Source: Parietaria judaica (taxonomy: Eukaryota > Streptophyta > Magnoliopsida > Rosales > Urticaceae). Taken from it: a DNA stretch of 64,000 nt. The position numbers and the translations under genes were made by a program. A model generated the notes under the pieces. That model was not told the DNA's origin. It was given only the letters and a program-made list of their open reading frames with translations, and made no database searches. Within the stretch, counting starts at the first letter, position 1; each line of letters starts with the position of its first letter. The stretch lies in contig OX940869.1 of the NCBI GenBank assembly GCA_954871525.1, positions 16,148,001-16,212,000 of the forward strand, written 5' to 3'. Below, piece after piece: positions 12,875-23,747 of the stretch.

Positions 12875-13619
12875 TCGAATTTTATTGATAAGATTGGATT
12901 TTTGATTTTATCCAAGTCTTTCTTATTTAATTAAATCCCTAATTAATTATATCCCTTGGATTTAGATAAGATTAAATCTAGACCATTGGATTGAAATAAT
13001 TAATTATATTTAATTATGAAATTCGAATTTTATGGGAGGGAATTTCTCATATTCGGTTACAGTCTGAGCCTATAAATAGGAGGCTCATTCTACACATTTT
13101 ACACAAAATTCGAACTCTCCCTCTCCCTCAGGGTCTGCGAATTTTTTCTCTGATCTCTCTTTCTGGTTCGGCTTAAGAGACTTAGTTCTCCGGAAGCTTA
13201 AAAAGAACCATCAGTTTAAATTTTGCAACGGAGTCCTGCCGGCGAAGCCCACGCTTCGGTACGAGGAATCCAGGAGAATATCCCGGAAGATCACGGGAGT
13301 TTCCCTCACTACCGGCAGAGCCCTGCCCGATTCAGAACGCGCAGCCTGAAGTCGACAATAGAGATACGGCCTTATGCATTGGTCTAATAAATGCGACCAT
13401 TTACTGCTTACTATTTATTTCCTATAAAGACTAGATTATTAATAATGATTTATGAATATTAAATTCAATAATATTTATCAGGTCTAGCTATATGATTATT
13501 ATCCGATGCCTGGACCGTTGGTAGGATAATATGTTTTTCCGCTTAAAATAATTTTTTAAATATTACCCGGACGGTCCGACGGCATAAATCGTGATAATTA
13601 ACGGGGATTATTCCCAATA
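10957..13619 (+). repeat. Copia 5' LTR (copy B), 5'-truncated
   Basis: Plus-oriented LTR of the gag/RT-bearing copia element. It aligns throughout with copy C (18480-21184) but lacks about the first 90 bp. The TATA box lies at 13071. It ends CCCAATA (TA instead of CA) directly before a primer-binding site. The U3 contains several copies of an ACCGTTGGAT/ATCCATTGGATC motif and a TA microsatellite (about 12820-12870) that is much shorter in copy C. Confidence 0.85.
13071..13078 (+). promoter_or_regulatory. TATA box of copia LTR B
   Basis: TATAAATA within GAGCCTATAAATAGGAGGC, preserved at the equivalent place in copies A (about 8933, inverted), C (20636), D (near 33822) and E (about 35586, inverted). 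It is the likely retrotransposon promoter. Confidence 0.7.
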
Positions 13620-13620
13620 A

Positions 13621-13640
13621 TTGGTATTAGAGCCATGGTT
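13621..13640 (+). promoter_or_regulatory. Primer-binding site of copia element 1
   Basis: TTGGTATTAGAGCCATGG lies just after the 5' LTR. It matches the initiator methionine tRNA 3'-end complement (TGGTATCAGAGC) with one mismatch, as usual for plant copia elements. Confidence 0.85.
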
Positions 13641-15420
13641 CAAGGATAAATAATTACGAAATTTAATTTAACGGTTTAAAGAACGAATTATTTGATGAAT
13701 AAATTAAGTATTTAAAATTGAAATTTTGGATTTCTAGATATTTTAAATATTAATTTAAAATAAGAAAATTACCCGACCCGAAAATTCGAATCGGGTAATG
13801 GGCCGGGCTGCCAAAAAACAGCCCAACCCGTGGGCTAGGGTTCGCTCGCAGCGAACCTCGTGGGAGGCCGGGCTAGTTACCCAGCCCGTGGGCCTTATGC
13901 CCAGCCTGCAGGGGGCGCGCTGGGGCTGCTGGCAGCAGCCCGTGGGCCGCGCCTGGCCCAAAGCCCCTGCTCGGGTGAGCTGGGGACGCTGCCTGGCAGC
14001 AAACCGGGCTTTGTGGCCCTGCCCGAATGCTCATCCCAGTCCAATTCGCAAGGGCTGGGCACGTGCATGGATCCGAGTGTACGTGGGTCCGGATTTTAAC
14101 CCGGATAGCCCACATGTAATTTTTAAATCAGATTATTAATTATTTATTATTGAAATAAATATTTATGAATTAAAATTAATTATGTTTGATTAATTAATTA
14201 AATTAAAATATGGATGTTATTTCTAGATAAATAACATTGTCTTATTTTAATAATTCATAAAATTAAATATGGATGTTATTTAATGATTAAATAACATTGT
14301 TTTATTTAAAGATTAAAATATGGATGATAATTCCAAGAGAATAATATCATTGTCTTATTTTAATATTTCATAAATAATTACTAATGGGCAAAGAAATGAT
14401 TAATGATAATTCTTAGAGAATAAGTATCATTAACATAAAATTATAATTATTCATCATAGATATAATTTGTTATAACCTATTTTCATAACCCTTAAACATA
14501 GTGTCTATGTTTAGATCATTATTAATATGTCAATATAGATATAAATAATAAAAAGTAAATGTAAAAATGTTTATTATTAATTGGAAAAATTTCAACCGTA
14601 CAATCTTGCCTAAGGAAGAGGGAATCAAAAGTGGGGTCGGTTCACCATCCACTTCTGGGTGACCGGTTAGGACCCCTCCCATCGACCTGGAGAGCGTACG
14701 GATTGATCTATCACTACCGGCGAAATAATAAACATATATCATATGCTTATTTAAAATTACGTGTCGTAATGATTAAAGCCAAAATATAAACTTTTAATGT
14801 GTCATTAATAGATAGTTTATATAATAAGTTTTTATAACTTAGAAATTAAAAAACGTTATTTTTTCTAAAAACAATGGCAAGTATAGAATAAAACAAAGGT
14901 CTCCATTATTACTGTCACCCTAGTGTGTCCATTGGAAGGTGTGCTTGTGGAAGGTTTGACACCGTGATAGTTCCAAAATAATATGGGGACGGAGGAATCT
15001 TGGAAATGGACCGCGAGTCACCCTAGTGTGACCATTCCCCAAGGACGACGTTTCCAAGAGGATCCCGAGAACCGAAAATAATGGGTTAAGCTTGCACGGA
15101 AGTTGGTGCTTCCTGACCGTCTATGGTGATAGTTAATAATCATAGAGAACTTTGGTAGTTCTTGTTATGAATATTAATTAAGTTTATGACTAAAACTTAG
15201 TTTAACCAAACTACACGGTTGATACCGCGAGTCACCCTAGAGTGACCATGCCACTAAGGACGACAACTACGTGTACAGTCGGTTAAATTATCACGAAATA
15301 GTTAAAGGGTTTATTTAACGTTTTCCCAGAACATGTTTGCATCATGTAACTATTTCGAACAAATATTTTTCAAAAACATTCTACCTATAATAAAGTTTAA
15401 TAAGTTTCTTTTTCAATGCC
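13641..15420 (+). other. Long leader of copia element 1
   Basis: About 1.8 kb of non-coding leader separates the primer-binding site from gag. It contains a GC-rich island (13795-14105) with a 113-codon open frame of no recognised family, degenerate tandem repeats (14207-14440), and several copies of a CGAGTCACCCTAGTGTGACC-type unit near 14915, 15015 and 15225. The second half (from about 14403) recurs after LTR C at 21185-22260. Confidence 0.65.
14207..14440 (+). repeat. Short degenerate tandem repeats in copia leader
   Basis: Three to four copies of a 50-60-bp unit starting ATATGGATG and containing an AATAACATTGT core begin at about 14208, 14268 and 14318, with a weaker copy after 14400. 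Confidence 0.7.
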
Positions 15421-15428
15421 AGTCTAAA

Positions 15429-16257
15429 ATGTCGAATCCCATCACGTCTCTGCTTTCGAACAACACTCTCGTCGGAAGTAACTTTCCGAAGTGGAAAAGC
15501 AATATAAACATTGTCCTAATCAGTGAAAACATACGCTTTGTTCTCACTGAAGAATGTCCCCCTGCACCGGCTGCTAACAGCGCCAGAGGTGTAAAGGAAC
15601 TCTATGACTCTTGGGTTCATGCAAACAATCGTGCTAAGGCATTTATGCTGGCTAGCATGTCTGATTCACTGAGAGTCAAGTTAGAGGAAAAGGCCACTGC
15701 TTATGAGATCATGGAATCTCTCCAAGGAATGTATGGAAAGCAGTCTGAGCAAGCTCAACATGAAGCGACTCGTCGTTACATGAATGCCAAAATGAAACCA
15801 GGAACATATGTTCGTGACCACGTCATGAGCATGACCAATTGGTTTAATGAGGCTGAGCTGCATGGGGCCGTGGTGGATGAGAAGTCTCAGATCAGCATTA
15901 TTCTTAATTCGCTGTCACTTGAGTTTGTTCCATTCACCAGCAATTACATTATGAACAAACTGAAATATGGTTTGACACAGTTGATTAATGAGTTGAAAAC
16001 CTTTGAGGACATCTCGGGTTTGGTGAAGAAGAAATCTGAATTGAACGTAATGTTCAAGAAAGGATCTTCATCTAAGAACCCGAGAATGAAGAAAAGGCTC
16101 GGTCCTAAGAAAAAGTGGGGAAGAAATTTCCAGCCGAAGACCGCAGACAAGAAAGCAGCTGAGAAAGGAAGTTGCTTCCTTTGCTAGGAAAAAGGGACAT
16201 TGGAAAAGAGATTGTCCCAAATTCCAAAATGAAAAGAAGAACGAAACGGGTGAGTGT
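15429..16257 (+). pseudogene. gag: Copia gag (element 1), broken in the zinc knuckle
   Basis: Gag capsid precursor of a Ty1/copia retrotransposon. The natural start is the ATG at 15429 (MSNPITSLLSNNTLVG); the open frame also extends upstream of it. The sequence carries the copia gag-polypeptide pattern, including FVLTEECPPAP near residue 40, the SEQAQHEATRRYMNAKMK block and LINELKTFE. The CCHC knuckle is destroyed: CFLC is followed at once by a TAG (16185-16187), and the remainder (GHWKRDC) lies in another frame. A basic NPRMKKR/GPKKKWGR tract precedes the knuckle. No protease or integrase follows. Confidence 0.85.
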
Positions 16258-16701
16258 CTCACCCGATAAGTTTCCCATACACATTTGTTTTAGAAAGTCT
16301 TTATCTCCAAAGATCTAAAACTGAAATATGTGATATTCTTTGATTTTCAGCAGCAACTAAGGAGTGATTGTCTGTGGTCATCCGAGAGTCTCGGAGATCT
16401 TATTCGGCAGCATGGAAGAGACTCATTTTTAATTTATTTATTTACTCAATTCTTGTATGGATCTATGTTATGTTGAAGGGTGATTTGAAAGCCCTTCAAC
16501 CCTTTATCAACAATATTAAGTTTTATTTAATAAAGTTTTATTTTTGATCCTATAAAATTTTTGAGTAAATATATGAGCTCTTCAATGATAGATAAACCAT
16601 AACGTGCCATAAGCATTAACTTGCCAAAACACGAAGGTTGATATCTAAACATAGTAATGAGTTTACTATGATGGAAATAAGAAGAGAATTGGTAAATTAC
16701 C
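16258..16701 (+). other. Gap where protease and integrase are expected
   Basis: Only about 440 bp of non-coding, AT-rich sequence lies between gag and the RT region. A complete copia element would have protease and integrase here, roughly 2 kb. No GAG-pre-integrase zinc finger or DDE motifs were seen in any frame. Confidence 0.6.
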
Positions 16702-18465
16702 GTGCTATCTTGTGACAAAGTCACAACACCAACAACAGTGCATGTTGTCGAAGAGAGTGTGGAAACCACGGTCCCAAATCTGAACCAAGGGGTACTCAGA
16801 CGTAGTGGGAGGTTCAAAAGACCTGTTGAGCGCTACGAGCACACCCAGTTGGAATTTCACCAAGCTGTTACATACACTAGCGTTGAAGATCCCATAGTCT
16901 ATAAGCAAGCTATGATGGATCCTGATTAGGGAGAATGGCAGGAAGCCATGAACCAAGAAATAGAATCAATGGATTCTAACGAAGTCTGGGAACTTGTAGA
17001 CTTACCGGATGGCTTGAAAACCGTTGGCTGTAAGTGGGTATACTAGAGAAAGAGAGGAGTGGACGGGAAGGTTGAAACCTTCAAGGCTAGACTAGTGGCT
17101 AAGTGTTTTACCCAGAGGGAAGGTATTGATTTCGATGAGACCTTCGCTCCAGTCGCTAAGTACAAGTCCATCCGGATTCTCATGACTATAGCCTGTAGTC
17201 TCAATTACGAGATTTGGCAGATGGACGTCAAAACCGCCTTCCTGAACGGGTATATTGAGAAAAACATCTATATGGACCAACCAGAAGGGTTCGTTCAAAA
17301 GGGTCAAGAAGGGAAGGTTTGCAGATTAATCAAATCCATTTATGGATTGAAGCAAGCTTCCAGATCCTGGAATCCGAGGTCTGATGAGACCATCAAGACA
17401 TATGGATTCATACAGAACATTACTGAGGCCTCCATTTACAAACTCAATCATGATACCGTGGAGATATTTCTTGTTCTATACGTCGACGATATTCTTCTCA
17501 TTGGAAACAGTGTGAAGAGGCTATCAGACGTGAAAGCGTGGCTATCTACGCAATTCCAAATGAAGGACATGGGAGAAGCCAGCTATGTTCTTGGGATCCG
17601 TATCTTTAGGGATCGCAACAACAGGCTTCTAGCTTTATCGCAAGCGGCCTACATTGATAAGGTGCTTGATCGTTTTTCAATGGCTAACTCCAAGGGAGGT
17701 AATTTACCAACCAGATATGGAGTGTTCCTCAACAGGAAACAGTGCCCTACTTCTCCGAAAGAGCAAGACGAAATGAGGCGAATACCCTATGCTTCAGCAG
17801 TGGGAAGTCTGATGTATGCTATGCAGTGTACTAGGCCAGACATCTGTTACGCTGTAAGAATTGTAAGCAGATACCAATCCAACCCTAGTATGGCTCACTG
17901 GACTGCAGTGAAGAACATTCTCAAGTATCTTCGGAGAACGACAGACTATATGTTGGTGTTTTTAGTTTCAGAACTGAATCCACTAGGTTAAACTGAATCA
18001 GACTTTATGTCTGATAGAGACGTGAGAAAATCAACGTCGGGAGCAGTGTTCACCCATGCTGGTGGAGCGATATTCTGGAGAAATGTAAAGCAATCTTGTA
18101 TCGCAGATCCCACAATTGAAGCTGAATATGTGGCGGCCTGTGAGGAAGCCAAAGAATCAGTTTGGCTCAAGAATTTCTACATAGAGCTGGGAGTTGTTCC
18201 AGATGTAGATGGCCCCCAAACATTATACCGTGACAACACTAGTGCGGTGGCAAATTCTAAAGAGCCCAGAGACCATAACAAGGCGAAACATATAGAACGC
18301 AAATAACATCTCATAAGAGAAATAGTGCGTCGTGGCGACGTAAGGGTTGTGAAAATAGCTTTGGAAGACAATCTGGCTGATCCATTCACCAAGACGTTGC
18401 CAGAGAAAATATTCAAGAGGCATCTGGAGAACATGGGTCTAAAAGACATGGGTCATCTTCTTTAA
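16702..18465 (+). pseudogene. pol: Copia reverse transcriptase - RNase H (element 1), multiple stops
   Basis: RT and RNase H of a Ty1/copia element. RT carries WQMDVKTAFLNGYIEKNIYM, LKQASRSWN and the catalytic YVDDILLIGN (about 17479). RNase H carries STSGAVFTHAGGAIFW, TIEAEYVAACEEAKE and NLADPFTKTLPEK. The reading frame is broken by TAG at 16927-16929, TAG at 17044-17046, TAA at 17989-17991 (where the family has Tyr) and TAA at 18304-18306 (again Tyr expected). Coding similarity ends just before the polypurine tract and LTR C. Confidence 0.88.
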
Positions 18466-18479
18466 GTACAAGTGGGAGA
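18466..18479 (+). promoter_or_regulatory. Polypurine tract of copia element 1
   Basis: AAGTGGGAGAT lies directly upstream of the TGTTGGACA start of LTR C. It is the usual plus-strand primer of plant copia elements. Confidence 0.8.
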
Positions 18480-21184
18480 TTGTTGGACATGTGTGTCCTT
18501 AAATAAGATATTTTATCCATTTGTAAAAAAATTATGACAAGTCATTGAATAAAGATGGTACTTATTATGATAATCTTATTATAGTTTCTGGTAGAGTAAA
18601 ATAGAATGTTTGATCCTTAGTTCATAAAGGATGCAATTATTTTATTTTATCACAACAAAGTCAACGTGAGGAAGAATTAATAATCATAATAAATGAATTT
18701 AAAATGTCTGTGACCTGATTAACTGGGTGGGAGCCCATTAATCGTATAAGGTCATTAATGTGACTAAGTGACAATCCTATTCTGGATTTTGTGTGTGTCA
18801 CACTCACTAGAAGTGCATTAAGTATGAAGTGTCTTCATACTGGACTGGACCTGACTTAAACTCCGGAAGTTATCATATAAGACCGTCACTGATAACTTGG
18901 AGTTTAGTCACTAGTAGATGATCAAATGGATATTCGATCTAAGTCTTGAGTGATCTTGAGTCCGAGCTGCTGGCTTGATTGTTCTTTGATTTAACCGTTA
19001 AAGAACACAATATATTACCGTTGTTCCCAACACTATTATTTTGGGAACATGATAGTCAGCAGTAAGGGTAGCTTGGTCATAGACACGGGCATCACGCAGC
19101 TCTCTTCAGAGTCATGATGATTCCCTTGGTTATTAGTGGTGAGAAGTGAGAGGTACCCGTACGCAACTTATGAATCGAAACCATGAGTGGGTTACTCATG
19201 AGATTACTAACTGAGTCAAGGATGAAAATAAAATGAGGGGCATGACGGTAGAAATCGCCTGCTCATGTGTGGATTATCAAGTGAAAGATCAATAACCCGA
19301 ATTTGATTGTATCAATGGACACCCTGTTGTAATTAAGGGAATAACATATACTGTATCACTAAAGAGTGCAGCCTCGGGTTTATAGTGGAATAACACCGAG
19401 GTTTGACGAACACCCTAGCAGTTCGTTGGAGCTTAAGTTATACGTATCCATGGTCCCCAGGATAGCTCCGTAACGGATGATACGTACGTGATAAAAATAT
19501 TTTGAGATATTTTTTATCATTTGGCAAGGTTTATAAAACCGAAGTTTGTGACAAACATCAGATAGTTTTATCAGTAGCGTGGCAAAAACCATATCTTGGT
19601 AACCAAAATTAAATGACAAAAGAAAGTAGAATTTGGATTTTCTGTCGACATGAAAGTTGTTGGAAATTAAACTCTAAGAAACTTTGCTTTTGGAACCGAG
19701 TCGTTTTGACGTACGGTTTTTGATTTAGAGAATTTCTAAGTTTGTGATCGTTTCGGTAAACTATGAAATTAAATCACATGTCACGAATTTAAATGATGGT
19801 GTGACACCATGACATTTGAATGTGTGATATTGAGATCATAGGATATTAATATAATTTAATTATTCAAATTTAATTATTAATATCTTATTAATAATTAATA
19901 TATTTATATTAATATAAATAATGTATATTTATATATATTAATAATGTATAAATCGAAAATTGGCCAAGGAAAGTGGAACTATTCCATGCGTTTTATCTTG
20001 GGTTTAAGTTTTCATATTTGAGGCAAAAGTACCAAATATTTTGGTATTTTAGCAAAACTCTGAAATCAATTTAATCCATTGGATCGGTTAAAATTTAATA
20101 TCAACCGTTGGATTAAGATAATTGATTTTGACCCTATCCATAATTCGAAATTAGTAGCTTGGTGACCATGCTTGGATTTTTCGAATTTGGTCTGTTAATT
20201 GTATCTGTTAGATCGGTTTAAGATTTAATCTTTACCGTCGGATTGGAAATTAATTAATTATATATTATATATATATATTTTGAATTATATTTTGTATAAA
20301 CTCGAATTTGGATTTTAATAAATCTTTTAATATTTGTTTTTATCCGAAACTAATTTTATCCATTAGATTGGTTTAAAGATTTATCTCAACCGTTGGATCT
20401 AGATAATTAGAATTAGAATTTTAATATATATATATAAATTCGAATTTTATTGATAAGATTGGATTTTTGATTTTATCCAAGTATTTCTTATTTAATTAAA
20501 TCCCTAATTAATTGTATCCCTTGGATTTAGATAAGATTAAATCTAGACCATTGGATTGAAATAATTAATTATATTTAATTATGAAATTCGAATTTTATGG
20601 GAGGGAATTTCTCTAATTCGGTTACAGTCTGAGCCTATAAATAGGAGGCTCATTCTACGCATTTTACACAAAATTCGAATTCTCCTTCTCCCTCAGGGTC
20701 TGCGAATTTTTTCTCTGATCTCTCTTTCTGGTTCGGCTTAAGAGACTTAGTTCTCCGGAAGCTTAAAAAGAACCATCAGTTTAAATTTTGCGACGGAGTC
20801 CTGCCGGCGAAGCCCATGCTTCGGTACGAGGAATCCAGGAGAATATCCCGGAAGATCACGGGAGTTTCCCTCAGCACCGGTAGAGCCCTGCCCAATTCAG
20901 AACGCGCAGCCGGAAGTCGACAATAGAGGTACGGCCTTATGCATTGGGCTAATAAATGCGACCATTTACTGCTTACTATTTATTTCCTATAAAGACTAGA
21001 TTATTAATAATGATTTATAAATATTAAATTGCATAATATTTATCAGGTCTTGCAATATGATTATTATCCGATGCCTGGACCGTTGGTAGGATAATATGTT
21101 TTTCCGCTTAAAATAATTTTTTAAATATTACCCGGACGGTCTGACGGCACAAATCGTGATAATTAACGGGGATTATTCCGAACA
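18480..21184 (+). repeat. Copia LTR (copy C), complete
   Basis: A 2,705-bp LTR running TGTTGGACATG...CCGAACA, so it has the canonical TG/CA ends. It closely matches copy B. TATA box at 20636. It acts as the 3' LTR of element 1 and at the same time abuts a second, partial copia internal region, giving a tandem LTR-internal-LTR-internal array. Confidence 0.9.
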
Positions 21185-22301
21185 TGATAATTCTTAGAGA
21201 ATAAGTATCATTGACATATAATTATAAATTCATCATAGATATAATTTGTTAAACCTATTTTCATAACCCTTGAAACATAGTGTCTATGTTAAGGTCATTA
21301 TTAATATGTCGGTATAGGATAGATATAAATAATGAATCGTAAATAAGATTTATTTGTTATTAGTCAGTAAAATTTCAAACGTACAATCTTGCCTAAGGAA
21401 GAAGGAATCAAAAGTGGGGTCGGTACACCATCCATTTCTGGGTGACCGGTTAGGACCCCTCCTATCGACCTGCAAAGCGTACGATTTGATATATCATTAC
21501 CAACGAAGTAATAAATAAATGACTAGGCTTATTAGATTTTACCCCGGTAATTATAACGCCTTAAGATAAACGTTTTTTTAATGTGTGTCATTAAATGGAG
21601 TTTATAATAAGTTTTAATAGCTTTGGAGATTAAAAATGTTATTTTTTAAAATAATGGCAAGTATAGAATATCTTAGAAAGGTCTCCATTATTACTGTCAC
21701 ATGGTCTGCTGACCACACCGCCTCGAGTCACCTTAGTGTGTCCATTCCCCAAGGAAGGTGTGTTTGTGGAAGGTTTGACACCGTGATAGTTCCAAAAGAA
21801 TGTGGGGACGGATGAATCTTGGTAATAGACCGCGAGTCACCCTAGTGTGAGCATTCCCTAAGGACGACGTTTCCAAGACTAATCCGAGAACCGAAAATAA
21901 TGGGTTAAGCTTGCACGGAAGTTGGTGCTTCCCGACCGTCTATGGTGTAGTTAATAATCATAGGGAACTTTGTTGGTTCTTGTTTTGAATATTAATTAAG
22001 TTTATGACTAAAACTTAGCTTAACCAAACTACACGGTTGATCCCGCTAAGTCACCCTAGAGTGACCATTCCCTAAGGACGGCAACGACATGTGCAGTCGG
22101 TTACATTATCACGAAATAGTTAATGGGTTTAATTAACGTTTTCTCGGAACATGTTTGCATCATGTAACTATTTTAAACCATTTTTTTCCTAAAACATTCT
22201 ACCTATAATAAAGTTTAATAAGTTTCTTTTTCAATGCAAGTATAAAATGTCAAATCCCAATTATATTGAATAATCTGATATGTAATTAGTGTCAAGACAA
22301 T
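21185..22301 (+). mobile_element. Copia element 2, left part (leader and first bases of gag)
   Basis: Directly after LTR C the sequence resumes at the equivalent of 14403 in element 1, so about 0.8 kb of leader including the primer-binding site is missing. Similarity continues to the gag start (ATGTCAAATCC, about 22248), after which the coding sequence diverges at once. It is interrupted at 22302 by the gypsy insertion and continues at 30362. Confidence 0.8.
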
Positions 22302-23077
22302 TGTAGAGGGCGATTTTCACCACCCTTTTCCAGTCACAAAGACAATCACCAAATAACAAATAAACAACAGTAAATGATGAATATCTCTGTTTTATTATAT
22401 TTTCCGAAAATGAGCTCGGTTTTCTTCCGTTGAATAGCTGGACAGATGAAGGATCATGAATATCAATTTTCTCTATTTCCTTAGCCTTTTCTATTACAAG
22501 ACTTCTTTCTCTCTTTCCGGGCCTTTTTTCTCTATTTTTCCCAACCTTTACAAATGAGGCTTATCTTGCCTTTTATAGAGTTTACAATGCCTTTTCCTCG
22601 CATCCTTCCCGCCTTTTTCTTTTTAATCATTCACTCTCTGGCGTGATTTGAGGGCAGTATGGTCAATTCTTGCTTTATGTCGCTTCTGAGCAGGCTGCCG
22701 TTATGGGTAGGTGCGCCTCATTAAATGCGCATCCCGTCAGCCATCATTCGGCTCTGCAAGCCTCGTCGCCGGTGTTCTCATCGAGTGAGTAGGTCGGCTT
22801 CATTAAATGCACGTCTCGTCAAGGGTCATTCGACCCTGCACAATCATCATGACGAAATTCCTCGTCGGGTGTGATGGGGCGCTTCGTCGCAACTTGCTCT
22901 CGCGTGGCTGCGTCTCCTCATGGATGAACCTCCTCGGGGGTATTCTTCCTCATGGATGTTCCTCCTCGGGGATAATCCCCCTCGGGTGATGAACTTCCTC
23001 GCCTCCTCTCATGTCGTTTATGGACCAAACGACACCAGTTGTGTTGAGGATGGATTTGACCAAATCCAACCTTAATA
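22302..23077 (-). repeat. 3' LTR of gypsy element 1
   Basis: A 776-bp LTR. Read on the minus strand it starts TATTAAGG (TG mutated to TA) and ends CCCTCTACA. It is preceded by a polypurine tract. It lacks the 123-bp internal duplication present in the partner LTR. Confidence 0.92.
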
Positions 23078-23092
23078 GTTAGTCCCCCATTT
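23078..23092 (-). promoter_or_regulatory. Polypurine tract of gypsy element 1
   Basis: Read on the minus strand this is ATGGGGGACTAAC, adjoining the 3' LTR. The same sequence precedes the 3' LTR of gypsy element 2 (63443-63457). Confidence 0.8.
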
Positions 23093-23289
23093 TATCAAGT
23101 GTATACACTTGGTAAAATAAAGTATAACTATTTCGGAGATCGGCCCCAGCCGGCACTAGTTGGTTCCCGGTCGGCGATTGCTTCTTCGGCTCCTCTCGTG
23201 GTTATATTGGTAAGCCGCTTCCTTTCCTCGCCGAGCCTTCTTTACTTCCCTCCTTATTGTTTCCGCTCGCCCCTTTCGGGCTTGCTCGC

Positions 23290-23560
23290 CTGTTTATGTT
23301 ATATATATATATACTTTTCTTTATATTTTTCTCGGCTCGCTAGCTGGACCGGGCTTGCTCGGCACCCTTAGCCGTATATTATGGATCTCGACATGGTTTG
23401 CCGGACTGGGCTTGCTCGGCACCCTTAGCCGTATATATGGATCTCGACATGTTTTGCTGGACCGGGCTTGCTCAACACCCTTAGCCGTATATATATTGTT
23501 ATATATTATAATCTGCTCGGCATTCTCACCAGTGCATACGTAGTCATATATATATAAATT
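23290..23560 (-). repeat. 3' UTR minisatellite of gypsy element 1
   Basis: Three tandem copies of a unit containing, on the minus strand, CGGCTAAGGGTGCCGAGCAA are separated by short TA runs. The same unit occurs four times in gypsy element 2 (62820-63130) with much longer TA arrays. Confidence 0.8.
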
Positions 23561-23747
23561 ACTTCCTCCTTGAATCTGGGATAAAGAAAAAATGGTCATG
23601 CATAACAGAAAACTTCGAATTAGTTCAACAAAAGTCGAGGCCATGCAAAAAATAGCCCCGAACAAGGGGGGTCGGGACTTCCCCAACTGGCAAGAAGAAA
23701 AGATAAGATATGCGAGCATGAAAAGAGAGAGGATCAACGAAATGAGG

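Larger units (their letters stand above)
10957..21184 (+). mobile_element. Ty1/copia element 1 (LTR B - gag - RT/RNaseH - LTR C)
   Basis: A defective copia retrotransposon of about 10.2 kb with long LTRs, an initiator-Met-type primer-binding site, a polypurine tract, gag and RT-RNaseH. It lacks protease and integrase. The element is itself fused to an inverted LTR on the left and a second internal region on the right, so no clean target duplication can be read. Confidence 0.85.

Noticed and set aside
13873..14115. Overlapping minus-strand frame in the copia leader
   Set aside because: High GC content keeps several frames open by chance; no similarity recognised.
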